Below are positions 17,535 through 25,892 of a stretch of DNA of 64,000 nucleotides, piece by piece; positions within the stretch are counted from its first letter, which is position 1, and every line of letters starts with the position of its first letter. The stretch covers positions 4,754,001 to 4,818,000 of the forward strand of contig NZ_CP120863.1 of the NCBI RefSeq assembly GCF_026191725.2, in the 5' to 3' direction. The translations under genes and the position numbers were made by a program. The notes under the pieces were generated by a model. It was not told where the DNA came from, did no database searches, and saw only the letters and a list, made by a program, of their open reading frames with translations. This stretch comes from Roseibium porphyridii. Its GTDB lineage: Bacteria > Pseudomonadota > Alphaproteobacteria > Rhizobiales > Stappiaceae.

Positions 17535-18560
17535 TTACTGCGGCAGCGTGGAGACGTCCTCGTCCCATTTCTGCAAAAGGCGTTTGCGCTCATCGGACGA
17601 CCCATATTTCTTGAAGTCGTAGTCGATCAGCTTGATCTGGCTCATGTCAGGAGCACTTTCCGAAGTTTCCGCGCCTTTGTTGGACGGAACCTGGAACGCA
17701 TTGACCTCGAGCGCAAGGTTCTGTGCCTCTGGGCTCAAAGCCCAATCGTAAAACTTCTTCGCCTCATCCATGTTCCGGGCGCCATCGATGATCGACATGG
17801 AGCCAATCTCGTAGCCAGTTCCCTCGCATGGTGCCACGACTTTCACAGGGAAACCGGAGACAGCCTGCTTGACGGCGTCATGCATGAAGACGATACCGAT
17901 GGTGTTTTCTCCGCGACCCGCAGCCTTGATCGGAGCGGAACCCGACTTTGTGTACTGGTTGATGTTGGCGTGGAGACCCTTCATGAATTCAAAGCCCTCG
18001 TCCTCACCGAATATCTGAACCATGGACGCAAGCGTCGTATAGGCGGTGCCCGAGGAGTTCGGGTTCGCCATCTGGACATGGCCTTTGTACTCGGGCTTCA
18101 GGAGATCCTTCCAACATGCCGGCTCCGGCAGATTGTTCGCCGCCAGCAGATCACTGTTGTAGCCGTATCCGAGTGCACCGGAATAAATTCCGATTGTCCG
18201 GTTTCCTGCGCTTTCAGCCTGGCTAATCGCCCAATCATGCAGCTGGTCGCGCATGGGAGAAACATATTCTGCGGTCAGGCCCTCTTCAGCGGCCTGCAAA
18301 TGCGGATCACCGGTTCCACCCCACCAAACGTCTCCTTTTGGATTGGAAGACTCGGCGCGGATCTGTGCGAAGGTTTCGCCCGATGACTTGCGTGTCATAT
18401 TGACGTCGATGCCGGTTGCATCTTCAAAACTGCGCGCCATCAACTGGCACCAATCCTCCTGCGCACTGCAATAAAGAGTGAGCTTGTCGGCGTGAGCCAT
18501 TGATGCGCTGGCTGCGAACGCTACAAGCGACCCTGCGAAGACTGCGGCTTTTCTGTTCAT
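17535..18560 (-). CDS. ABC transporter periplasmic binding protein (AfuA/FbpA-like)
   Basis: From ATG 18560 (GGGAGGAACAG upstream) the product has 341 residues with a signal peptide (hydrophobic 7-22, probable cleavage after AHA at residue 24). The mature protein opens KLTLYCSAQEDWCQ, then TRKSSGETFAQIRAE and GDVWWGGTGDPH. This resembles AfuA of Actinobacillus, a member of the ferric-binding fold that was shown to bind hexose phosphates instead of iron. The classical FbpA tandem tyrosine pair is not evident near GYEIGSMSIID. I infer a phosphosugar or other anion as the more likely cargo, with iron still possible. Confidence 0.85.
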   Translation of the reverse strand: MNRKAAVFAGSLVAFAASASMAHADKLTLYCSAQEDWCQLMARSFEDATGIDVNMTRKSSGETFAQIRAESSNPKGDVWWGGTGDPHLQAAEEGLTAEYVSPMRDQLHDWAISQAESAGNRTIGIYSGALGYGYNSDLLAANNLPEPACWKDLLKPEYKGHVQMANPNSSGTAYTTLASMVQIFGEDEGFEFMKGLHANINQYTKSGSAPIKAAGRGENTIGIVFMHDAVKQAVSGFPVKVVAPCEGTGYEIGSMSIIDGARNMDEAKKFYDWALSPEAQNLALEVNAFQVPSNKGAETSESAPDMSQIKLIDYDFKKYGSSDERKRLLQKWDEDVSTLPQ

Positions 18561-19479
18561 TCCTGTTCCTCCCTGAACATTATGTTCCAACCGGTTTTCC
18601 GGCTTTCTTTTGCACCCCATTTTCGTTTCACGACGTCTCTTGGGGCAAGGCAAGCGCCACTCTGGCTCAATATTCCCGCAGTTTGCTGCGGTAAAACCGA
18701 TACTGCGGTCCGCTTGCAGGCAATTGGGCAGTGCCCAACTGTGTGATCATTCTCCTTGTTTGTCAGGCAGTCCCCTTGGCATCGGGCAGTGCCTGGGATT
18801 CCAAAACCATCATGTTCGAACATCCAGGCAACATGGAATTCTTGCGGAATTCCCTGCATCGGCCCTTGTTGGCTTCCTCCCGGCTATCGTTGCCCGAACG
18901 AGCAATTCAACCTCCACCGGCCGTCAGGTCTCTCCCTGTTTTTTACGCTACACCCCTTTGGCTTCTCCCTTGTCATCCGTCCCGGAAACCGACGCTTCAG
19001 AGGTGACGTTGTTGTTCAATCGCTTTGGATGCATCGCTGATCTCAGAATCCCGACACCATCGGCGACAGGCACATCCTACCGTCATCGATTATCAGCACC
19101 AGCTTGAAGCCTTTGCAACTAAATTTATCCAAAACACTGAGTTTCTTAGAAAAAAAAGATTAGTAAGCAAAATACCTGCGCCAGATCTCAGTACCAGAAG
19201 ATGAGTTCGTCACGGACTGACACCCGGCAGTTGGTAAGGCCGTCGACCGTATTGCACGCAGGTTCAGTTGATTGAGCGCTACGTCTACACGCCCTGAATG
19301 GCAATCAGGCGAGTGAGCCGACTGATTGATTGCAGGGTGCATGACTTCAAAGAAGCGCGCCCATCTCGAGAGTGGTTCAGTAAACCTCTACCTAACCTTG
19401 GAAAGGGTCTCCATCTCCAAGGCCAGGCACGCCCTATCGCCCTTTTTTGGTTCCCTGGCAATTCCTGACAAGGGTTTGC
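18561..19479. promoter_or_regulatory. Palindrome-rich leader/promoter region of the Afu/Fbp-like operon
   Basis: No gene is recognisable in these 919 bases; short frames on both strands have no family features. The half next to the binding-protein gene holds several symmetric elements: CCGCAG-TTTG-CTGCGG at 18676-18691, TTGGGCAGTGCCCAA at 18724-18738 with a partial second copy GGGCAGTGCC at 18785-18794, the palindrome ATGTTCGAACAT at 18812-18823, and GGAATTC-N5-GAATTCC at 18835-18853. These fit operators and an RNA leader. The part from about 18900 to 19479 shows nothing I can name. Confidence 0.45.
18724..18738. promoter_or_regulatory. 15-bp inverted repeat operator candidate
   Basis: TTGGGCA-G-TGCCCAA is a perfect inverted repeat about 165 bases upstream of the binding-protein start. 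It fits a T-N11-A LysR-type box, and the core GGGCAGTGCC recurs at 18785-18794. No cognate regulator gene is adjacent. Confidence 0.4.
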
Positions 19480-20451
19480 TCAGCCGGTTTTCGCTCCCTC
19501 AAGCCTGTACATGTGCTGAAAGAAGGCGTTGTCAGACAGTCTACGCAGCAATGCGGCAATGATGGCGGTTGCGACAATGGCGAAACAAAGCCGACCGACC
19601 AAGACACCGTAGACGTCCGCGCCCAGAGCAATCATCAAAAGCGTGTCTTCAATGACGCTGTGCGCAAACCCCATAAACACGCAGGACACAAAAACCTGCC
19701 GAGGTAACACGGCGCCTGATCGCGCTTCCCGGATCAACAGGCCCGCACCATAAGAGATGCCCAAAAACAAACCGACGGCAGTCAGGTAGCCTGCCTCGCC
19801 GCGAATGCCCGCAAGGCGCAAAACAGGCGACAAGGCCGACATGATCCAAGCCAGAACCCCGGTCATTTTCAAGACTTCCAGGAGCCAGAAAAGAGCGACA
19901 AGCACGACCAGCATCCAGATCATGGTCTGGGCGAATCCGAAGAAAAATTCGAGCCAGTCCGGTGTGGTGCTTAAGGGTATCCAGGCCGGTGCGACGGGTG
20001 CGGACAGCCATCCTGTCATTTCCAGAACCGTATGCAACAGAACGGCGTAGAGGAGCCCTCCCAGGATGCGCAAAGTTGTCGTGACGGCCATGCCGGGGCC
20101 GGCCATCTGAATGATTTTCTGTTCAACCGGCAGCCCATGTGCAAACAGAACAAGTGAGGAAAAGATGGTGACGTCAGCAACACTCAAGGATGAGATGGGC
20201 ACCAGCGTGAAGAGAAGCGGCACCGCCCCCCAAATCCCGACCAGCATCGCGGTCAGCCAAGCCAGACCAAGCTCTGATGGGAGCCCGACAAGGTTCATAA
20301 CCGGAGCAAAGATCGGCGCGACCATTTCAATCACTCCCAGTCTGGAGAGCAGCTCGGCAGCGATCGTTATAGGTATCATTATGCGCGCCAGGACCCAATA
20401 GATCTCAATAGGTTCAAGCGTTTTTCGAAAAATTTTGACGATGACGGACAT
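19480..20451 (-). CDS. Gate (nucleoside-recognition) domain membrane protein
   Basis: The 323-residue protein has about eight to nine hydrophobic segments arranged as two Gate-domain repeats: an N-terminal IPITIAAELLSRLGVIEMVA unit and a C-terminal VLAWIMSALSPVLRLAGIRG unit followed by GFAHSVIEDTLLMIALG. Proteins of this type (YjiH/SpmA-related) are thought to transport nucleosides or other small solutes, but few have been tested. The start at 20451 has AGGAGC upstream. It is divergent from an Lrp/AsnC regulator with a palindrome between them, which suggests an amino-acid-responsive transporter. Confidence 0.8.
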   Translation of the reverse strand: MSVIVKIFRKTLEPIEIYWVLARIMIPITIAAELLSRLGVIEMVAPIFAPVMNLVGLPSELGLAWLTAMLVGIWGAVPLLFTLVPISSLSVADVTIFSSLVLFAHGLPVEQKIIQMAGPGMAVTTTLRILGGLLYAVLLHTVLEMTGWLSAPVAPAWIPLSTTPDWLEFFFGFAQTMIWMLVVLVALFWLLEVLKMTGVLAWIMSALSPVLRLAGIRGEAGYLTAVGLFLGISYGAGLLIREARSGAVLPRQVFVSCVFMGFAHSVIEDTLLMIALGADVYGVLVGRLCFAIVATAIIAALLRRLSDNAFFQHMYRLEGAKTG

Positions 20452-20522
20452 CCAAAGCTCCTAAACAGTTGCCTCAGTCCTAGCTTGGCTCATTTCGAAT
20501 TTGTGGTCTAAAATTGCATTTC

Positions 20523-20541
20523 TTTGCAATTTTATTGCAAA
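20523..20541. promoter_or_regulatory. Lrp/AsnC-type operator palindrome
   Basis: TTTGCAA-TTTTA-TTGCAAA is a perfect inverted repeat with an AT-rich centre, located 27 bases before the Lrp-type start codon and 71 bases upstream of the divergent Gate-protein start. Size and AT centre match Lrp-family sites. It may mediate autoregulation and control of the transporter. Confidence 0.6.
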
Positions 20542-20568
20542 GACAAATCAGATGAATAGGCTTTTCCG

Positions 20569-21021
20569 ATGGACCGAATAGACCGCAAAATTTTGAACTT
20601 CATGCAGCTCGATGCTTCGCGCACGAATGTGGAATTGGCCGACAAGGTCGGCCTCTCACCTTCTTCGTGTCTACGCCGTGTGCAGCGACTTAGAAAAAAT
20701 GGCTTTATCGACCGCGTGGTTGCCATCTTAAACCCCGCCAAAGCCGGACGGGTCATCAAGGCAATTGTTACCGTTGAACTGAAACTGCATGGCGAACAGC
20801 ACATGCGCCGTTTTCTGGACATCGTGACAAAAGAAGAAGCTGTCTCCAACGCTTACGCAGTTACAGGCGCAAGCGATGTCGTCCTGATGCTGCGATTGCA
20901 GGACATGGAAGAATATGACCGACTGTGCGAGCGTCTGTTTCGCGACCAAAGCAACGTCGCCCGCTTCTTTACATTGGTGGTCATCAAGACTGCCAAAGAG
21001 GAAACCGCCTTAAGCCTCTGA
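20569..21021 (+). CDS. Lrp/AsnC-family transcriptional regulator
   Basis: The protein has 150 residues with an N-terminal HTH (MDRIDRKILNFMQLDASRTN...LSPSSCLRRVQRLRKNGFI) and a C-terminal RAM/AsnC ligand-binding domain (KAIVTVELKLHG...VTGASDVVLMLRLQDMEEYD). Proteins of this family form octamers that respond to amino acids. It faces away from the Gate-domain membrane protein and shares the 117-base intergenic region holding a TTTGCAA/TTGCAAA palindrome. I infer that it regulates that transporter and itself; the ligand is unknown. Confidence 0.9.
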   Translation: MDRIDRKILNFMQLDASRTNVELADKVGLSPSSCLRRVQRLRKNGFIDRVVAILNPAKAGRVIKAIVTVELKLHGEQHMRRFLDIVTKEEAVSNAYAVTGASDVVLMLRLQDMEEYDRLCERLFRDQSNVARFFTLVVIKTAKEETALSL

Positions 21022-21028
21022 AAGGCCT

Positions 21029-21490
21029 TCATCGGGAAAATGGTCTTATCCAGCGATGTTCTATATCGACGAGGCTCACTCCATCCTCGAAGTGCTCAGT
21101 CTCTCGTGACACTTCAACAAGCCCCTCACGGCGATAGAACTTTCGCGCCCTCGTATTCAATTCATAAGCCCAAACGGTGATCCATTCGCGATTTTCCTTT
21201 GCCAGATCCAGCAACTTCTTGCCGACACCAAGCCGCCTCGCATCCCTTGCAACGTAGAGCGCACCGATGTTGTCCTCCTCCCGAACACAAAATCCGACAA
21301 TGTGCGCGTCTTTTTCCGCGACCCAGACACAATCCCTCCCGAACCTTTCACGCCAATAGGCCGTCATGGGCTCAAGGTCATCCACCTTTGTCATCCAAGG
21401 AGTGTCGGCGCTCCATTCCCGAATGATCCGCGCGCAGGAGGCCGCGTCGGCGGGCTTGCCGTGGCGATAATCAAAACTGTCCGCGACCAT
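21029..21490 (-). CDS. GNAT-family N-acetyltransferase
   Basis: The 153-residue product (from ATG 21490; a GTG at 21505 is an alternative with AGGAAG close by) has the GNAT acetyl-CoA motif in IGALYVARDARRLGVGKKLL and motif B ending VWAYELNTRARKFYRREGLVE. The N-terminal part HGKPADAASCARIIREW is the usual substrate helix region. It converges with the Lrp-type gene and stops 7 bases after it. Substrate unknown. Confidence 0.85.
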   Translation of the reverse strand: MVADSFDYRHGKPADAASCARIIREWSADTPWMTKVDDLEPMTAYWRERFGRDCVWVAEKDAHIVGFCVREEDNIGALYVARDARRLGVGKKLLDLAKENREWITVWAYELNTRARKFYRREGLVEVSRETEHFEDGVSLVDIEHRWIRPFSR

Positions 21491-21798
21491 TGGACTATCT
21501 CTCACTTCCTGAAAAGTCGTTGCAATTCTTCTTCATCAACCCCAATCCATTTGCCAACGTCCTTCCACCAATGTTACCCAAAACCATTGCTCGTCGGGAC
21601 GACCCGGCATCTCCAGAGCGCGCCAGGACGACCTGCCAAAAGGAAAGTTGTCATGGCTTGGTTCTTTCTTACCCTAAGTGGTTTTCGTTTTCTGGAATGG
21701 TCTTTCCAACGGAAGGCGATGTGTGATTGTTTTCATCGACTCTCGCCGAATGCGCATCCAAGGAGATGTAACGCGGCAAGCGTTCTGGAGGGGTAACC
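21491..21798. other. Intergenic region before isochorismatase-fold gene
   Basis: This 308-base stretch separates the GNAT gene from the isochorismatase-like gene and should hold both promoters. A 47-codon frame at 21655-21796 has a modest ribosome site (AAAGGAAAG) but no family features, and I do not call it. No clear repeat or terminator is seen. Confidence 0.4.
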
Positions 21799-22428
21799 AT
21801 GGTCAACACAGCAAAGCAAACTCGCAAGCTAATTGAAGGCCAACCGGCTCTGATCGTCATCGATATTCAGAAAAGCACATTTATCGATGCAAGTGAGGTT
21901 CGGTCGATCGACAATATGCCCGGCTACAAGGAGCGCATGCTGGCTGCAAGAGAGGTCATCGATGCAGCGCACATGGCGAACGTACCAGTGATCTTTGTCC
22001 AGGAAGTCCATCGGCCTGATCTGGTTGATTTCGGGCGGGAACTAGATGGAGACGAGGACATTCACTGTCTCGAAGGTGACCCAAGGACGGATATCGCAAA
22101 AGAAGAATTGGGGTTTCAAAAAGGCGATTATATTGTTCCAAAGCGCCGATATTCGGCCTTTTTCGGAACAGACTTTGAAATCCTTCTCCGGGGTTTGAAA
22201 GTAGATACTTTGCTGCTTTGCGGAGGGCTGACCGACGTTTGCGTTCACTACACATTCGTAGATGGGCACCAGTCGGACTACTTCTGTCGCGTCATAGAAG
22301 ATTGCGTTGCCGGGTCCTCACTGGAGGCACATGAAGCTGCACTGAAGGCAATGGAGTATCTTCAGTCGGGTGCGAGACAGTCAACAACGAACGTACTTGA
22401 AGCGCTTAACCACCTTGGAGTTCGATAG
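21799..22428 (+). CDS. Isochorismatase-family cysteine hydrolase
   Basis: The 209-residue enzyme shows the complete catalytic triad of the family: Asp22 in VIDIQ, Lys115 in VPKRRYSAF and Cys148 in GLTDVCVHYT, where the residue before the Cys region forms the usual cis-peptide. TCTGGAGGGG lies just before the ATG. Members hydrolyse isochorismate, nicotinamide, N-carbamoyl compounds, biuret or ureidoacrylate. The long insert HRPDLVDFGRELDGDEDIHC at 71-90 resembles amide hydrolases of the N-carbamoylsarcosine type. The gene stands alone, converging with the permease pair, so its substrate cannot be fixed. Confidence 0.88.
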   Translation: MVNTAKQTRKLIEGQPALIVIDIQKSTFIDASEVRSIDNMPGYKERMLAAREVIDAAHMANVPVIFVQEVHRPDLVDFGRELDGDEDIHCLEGDPRTDIAKEELGFQKGDYIVPKRRYSAFFGTDFEILLRGLKVDTLLLCGGLTDVCVHYTFVDGHQSDYFCRVIEDCVAGSSLEAHEAALKAMEYLQSGARQSTTNVLEALNHLGVR

Positions 22429-22464
22429 CAACCTTCGAAACGCGCTTTCAATGGTCGGAACTCA

Positions 22465-23316
22465 TTATCCCTTGCTCGCGCCGAGCGTAAGCCCGGCCGT
22501 GAAGTGCTTTTGCATCAGAAAAAACAAAATGACCGGAGGTAAAGCAGCCAGGAGCGACGCTGCGGAAACCAGATGATGACGACTGACAAACTGTCCATTC
22601 AAGGACTGAATTGCAGCCGTGATCGGGCGTGTGTCGTTGCTCTGGGTGAGTGACGTTGCCCAGAAAAAATCATTCCAGACAAACGTGAAGACAAGGATCA
22701 TCATTGCGGCCAGAACCGGCTTGATCAATGGCAATACAATGCGCAAAAAAATCTGCCTTTCACCAACACCGTCCAGCCTTGCGGTTTCGATCAACTCGAA
22801 CGGAAGCTCCCTGATGAAGTTTCGAGCCAGCAGCGTGCAGAAGCCGGTTTGAAATGCGGCGTGAAACAAGACAAGCCCGGTCGCCGTGTCATAGAGCCCC
22901 GTCTCGAGAGCAAGGTTGCGGACCGGGACAAGCAAGATTTGGAACGGAACAAAATTTCCAGCCAGAAAAAGCAAAAACACCGTCGCACCAATCCGGATTC
23001 GATGGATTGCAAGCGCATATCCCGCCAGAGTGGCAATGCAGACGGCCAGGAGCGCGCTAGGAACAGTGATTTTGATCGTGTTCAGGAAATGGGAGACAAA
23101 ATCAGACTCAGTCAGGACAGCACCATAGTTCTGAATAAGCTGGATCTCCGATGGCCAGCCCATAATGTTGCCGCGTGTGATATCGGCCTGTGAGCGAATT
23201 GAGGTCACAAACACCGCGAGTATCGGCAGCAACCAGACGATAACGCAGACAGGCAGAAGCAGATTGTAGACGAGCCGTGAGACAGGCGACGCCTGTTTGA
23301 TGGGTTTTGGAAACAT
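22465..23316 (-). CDS. Carbohydrate ABC transporter permease (MalG/UgpE type)
   Basis: The 283-residue permease has six predicted membrane spans and an EAA loop ETARLDGVGERQIFLRIVLP near residues 180-200. The N-terminal PVCVIVWLLPILAVFVTSIR and the C-terminal QKHFTAGLTLGASKG are characteristic of the CUT1 sugar-transporter MalG branch. It starts 3 bases after the stop of its partner permease. No binding-protein or ATPase gene lies next to the pair in this window. Confidence 0.9.
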   Translation of the reverse strand: MFPKPIKQASPVSRLVYNLLLPVCVIVWLLPILAVFVTSIRSQADITRGNIMGWPSEIQLIQNYGAVLTESDFVSHFLNTIKITVPSALLAVCIATLAGYALAIHRIRIGATVFLLFLAGNFVPFQILLVPVRNLALETGLYDTATGLVLFHAAFQTGFCTLLARNFIRELPFELIETARLDGVGERQIFLRIVLPLIKPVLAAMMILVFTFVWNDFFWATSLTQSNDTRPITAAIQSLNGQFVSRHHLVSAASLLAALPPVILFFLMQKHFTAGLTLGASKG

Positions 23317-23319
23317 TGC

Positions 23320-24249
23320 CTAGTCTTCCGCCTCTGACTTGAGCGTTCGCCAGACGAAGATGCTGAGCACGGTCATGGTCAGCAGAAAGAGCACAACGGC
23401 AATGGCGGCTCCATATCCCTGGCGCGTTCCGTATTCAGACAGGGCCTGCTCATACATGAAATAGGAAAGCACCCGTGATGAGCCGTAGGGTCCGCCATCT
23501 GTCATGATGACGATGAGATCGTAAGATCGCAGGGCTCCTATGGCCGTCACAAGAAACGCAATGAACGTTGCTGAACGCAATTGCGGAAGAATAATGTAAC
23601 GCAGCAGTTTCCATCCCTTTGCGTTGTCCAGTCTTGCCGCTTCGATCTGGTCCTGTGACAGATTGCAAAGACCCGTCAGGTAAATCAGGGCGCAAAAGGC
23701 CGTCTGGGGCCAAAGACCCGCTACGATCAGGCCGAAATTGACGAGATCCGGGTCTCCCAGAATTGCAGGAGGTGTTGCTCCCAACCACTCCCAGAGTTTG
23801 CCGACCAATCCAAAACGGGGGTCGTAAAACCAGGTGAAAATCAGGCCGACAACGACTTGAGAGATGACAAATGGAAAGAAGAAGAGCGACCTGTAGAACC
23901 AAATGCCCGGAGCAGTCTGATTGACAAGTAGAGCGATCCCAAGCCCAGCCGGCAGCGCCAGCATAAAGAGGAGAAACCAGAGCAGCGTATTTTGAACAGA
24001 CACATGGAACCGGGGATCTTCAAGAAGCTCAAGGTAGTTTGCCAGACCTACCCACTCGGCTTTGTTCGACGCGCTGAACAGATCCGCTCCCGTCATGTCG
24101 AAGAACGAAATCCAGATCGAATGCGCGATGGGATAAAGAACAAGAACGGAAAATACCAGGATCGCAGGTGCCAGAAAAAAATAGGCTTTCACATTTCGTG
24201 GCACGGTGGGTAGTGACCTGAAAGACATCTGACGATCAGCGCGGGCAGC
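23320..24249 (-). CDS. Sugar ABC transporter permease (MalF/UgpA type)
   Basis: From ATG 24249 the permease has 309 residues, six hydrophobic spans and an EAA loop IEAARLDNAKGWKLLRYIIL. The FFLAPAILVFSVLVLYPIAHS first helix is typical of CUT1 MalF/UgpA proteins. Starts at 24294 or 24225 are also possible; none has a strong ribosome site, which fits translation coupled to the hydrolase gene just upstream. The gene lies between a secreted hydrolase and the second permease on the same strand. Confidence 0.88.
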   Translation of the reverse strand, partial: AARADRQMSFRSLPTVPRNVKAYFFLAPAILVFSVLVLYPIAHSIWISFFDMTGADLFSASNKAEWVGLANYLELLEDPRFHVSVQNTLLWFLLFMLALPAGLGIALLVNQTAPGIWFYRSLFFFPFVISQVVVGLIFTWFYDPRFGLVGKLWEWLGATPPAILGDPDLVNFGLIVAGLWPQTAFCALIYLTGLCNLSQDQIEAARLDNAKGWKLLRYIILPQLRSATFIAFLVTAIGALRSYDLIVIMTDGGPYGSSRVLSYFMYEQALSEYGTRQGYGAAIAVVLFLLTMTVLSIFVWRTLKSEAED

Positions 24250-24263
24250 CATTGAGATATGAG

Positions 24264-25082
24264 TCACGGCTTGACGAACCGCTGCTCGAACCAATCGAGA
24301 GCCGTCTGCATCCAGTCGACCGGCCAGGTGTGGTCACCGTCATAGAGGCAAAAGCGAACCGCGCTGTCCTGCCAGAAACGGCAACGCATCTCATTTGAGA
24401 CGGCAAATCCGTCCGGCGTATGGCTTTCAACCGAAATCTCTCTCACCAGCTTAAGCCCGGCGAAAACATCACCTGTGCTGACAGGTCCGTAGCTCAGGCC
24501 CTCAAGTGGCATCACGGTGTCTGAGAATGCATGGATCTGGAAAAGTTGAACGGGTGCGGAGCAGGCTTTGGGAAGTGGAGTCCACATGGCACCGTTCAGA
24601 ACGACAAATCCGGCAAAGCCCTGCGGTGAATGGCAGGCCGTGTCCAGGACGGCGGAACCGCCCATTGAGTAGCCTGTCAGAAGAACGCGGCTCAAATCCA
24701 ACGGCAGTTTGCCGGCAAGGTCCTGAACCGCCGCGCGGGCAAAGTCGGCTTCGTTGCGCAGCGGGGTTTGCCCGTCGTGCACTGACCAACCGTTCTTGGC
24801 CCCCTCAAAACTGCGGGTCATTCCGTTCAGCGCCAGAAACACATACCCGCGTGCAAGCGCAGCGTTGACGAGATTGCGATCCACCTCAATCGTGTTTTTT
24901 GCCGAGCTGCCGTAGCCATGGAAATAGACCACAACAGGCAATTGGGAACTGATGTTTTCAGGTGCTTCGTAGCGATAGGTACCTGTTTCCAAACTGCAAT
25001 CACTTGTGGCCCCACAAGCCTGGGCAGTGTCCCCCAAAACCGGTGCAAAAGCTGCGAAAAATAGGAAAATCCAGCGTCTCAT
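24264..25082 (-). CDS. Secreted alpha/beta hydrolase (PHB-depolymerase/feruloyl-esterase-like)
   Basis: The 272-residue product has a signal peptide (IFLFFAAFAPVLG, with a likely cut near QACG at 21-24) and an alpha/beta hydrolase core: PVVVYFHGYGSSA oxyanion region, nucleophile Ser139 in GYSMGGS and a catalytic His in GDHTWP. Two Cys pairs (CGATSDC and the Cys in DTAC/KAC) may form disulfides outside the cytoplasm. The LpqC/PHB-depolymerase family hydrolyses esters of polymers or plant phenolics. GGAGG precedes the ATG at 25082. It sits in one run with a TetR gene and two sugar-type permeases, suggesting use of a released product. Confidence 0.82.
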   Translation of the reverse strand: MRRWIFLFFAAFAPVLGDTAQACGATSDCSLETGTYRYEAPENISSQLPVVVYFHGYGSSAKNTIEVDRNLVNAALARGYVFLALNGMTRSFEGAKNGWSVHDGQTPLRNEADFARAAVQDLAGKLPLDLSRVLLTGYSMGGSAVLDTACHSPQGFAGFVVLNGAMWTPLPKACSAPVQLFQIHAFSDTVMPLEGLSYGPVSTGDVFAGLKLVREISVESHTPDGFAVSNEMRCRFWQDSAVRFCLYDGDHTWPVDWMQTALDWFEQRFVKP

Positions 25083-25162
25083 GCTACCTCCGCAAGGCAA
25101 AAGAATTCTTCCCCGGCAACCGGCCAGGCTTCAAAAAAATCAATCATGAGATTGCCGTCAGC

Positions 25163-25723
25163 TCACTTCAGGCAGGCATCCAGAAGTGTCATTGCAATTC
25201 CGACGGAAATATCCGGTCGCGCTTCCAGAATTGAACTCGAACCGATGTGTTCCGTTTCCACGCAGCAGGCGATCACGTCCGTCCATTTGTTCAGCTCAAT
25301 CGGTTTCAACGGTGTTTCCGACATGCGTGTCAGCGTGACATAGATCTTTCTGCGAAGTTCAGTTTTCGCAAGCTGGCGGCCCTCGGAAATCAGACATTCA
25401 GGCGTTGCCAGAATGCTGTGATTGTCGCGATTGAAATTATAGTAACTCAGAAGGAACGCTTCGCATTTCGCTCTGATAACGTCTGCATCTCCCTTGATCC
25501 ATTCCGGTTCATAACTTGAACAAACGGCGCGATATCCCGTGTCCAAATGGGCAAAGATCAAATCTCCGATTTCCGGAAAGTGGCGATAGACTGTCCCTCT
25601 TCCCAAACCACTTTGCCTGACCACGTCCGACATCGTTGGAAGCTTGGCATTTCCCGGCCGCAAGAGACTGGCAAATGCCTGAAGTATTGTGCCTCGATTT
25701 TCCTGCGCGTCGCTTCGGGTCAT
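25163..25723 (-). CDS. TetR-family transcriptional regulator
   Basis: The 186-residue protein has an N-terminal HTH (ILQAFASLL...TMSDVVRQSGLGRGTVYRHFPEIGDLIFAHL) and a divergent C-terminal ligand domain. It is upstream of, and co-directional with, the secreted hydrolase (80-base gap) and the two permeases, so it may repress that run. An inverted repeat GGACA-CT-TGTCC lies 20 bases upstream of its start and is a plausible autoregulatory operator. Confidence 0.85.
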   Translation of the reverse strand: MTRSDAQENRGTILQAFASLLRPGNAKLPTMSDVVRQSGLGRGTVYRHFPEIGDLIFAHLDTGYRAVCSSYEPEWIKGDADVIRAKCEAFLLSYYNFNRDNHSILATPECLISEGRQLAKTELRRKIYVTLTRMSETPLKPIELNKWTDVIACCVETEHIGSSSILEARPDISVGIAMTLLDACLK

Positions 25724-25742
25724 CTGTTTCTCTTACTTAAGT

Positions 25743-25754
25743 GGACACTTGTCC
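25743..25754. promoter_or_regulatory. Putative TetR operator (GGACA-N2-TGTCC)
   Basis: This 12-bp inverted repeat sits directly upstream of the TetR start codon, followed by further related half-sites (ACTTG...CAAGT, 25746-25765 region). Position and symmetry fit an autoregulatory TetR operator. Confidence 0.45.
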
Positions 25755-25892
25755 GCTTGTCAAGTCCAACCAAGTCCAGATTGGATTCGATGGATTGATA
25801 AAGGGGAACAAGTACGTCTTCACTGGTAATTTTAGCCCTGTCAGGACAAAGTCGGGATACGTGCCTGGCCAGCGGAAAACATACCGGATCGG

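Noticed and set aside
18557..18859. 100-codon minus-strand frame overlapping the binding-protein start
   Set aside because: No recognisable motif, and it spans the leader palindromes; the GGAGG-preceded ATG at 18560 is the real gene start.
18610..19107. 165-codon plus-strand frame in the gap upstream of the Afu-like operon
   Set aside because: No ribosome site, no family motif and irregular composition; it runs through the palindromes listed as regulatory.
21655..21796. 47-codon frame before the isochorismatase gene
   Set aside because: Has AAAGGAAAG upstream but no helix pattern or family match, and it ends just before the next gene; could be chance.
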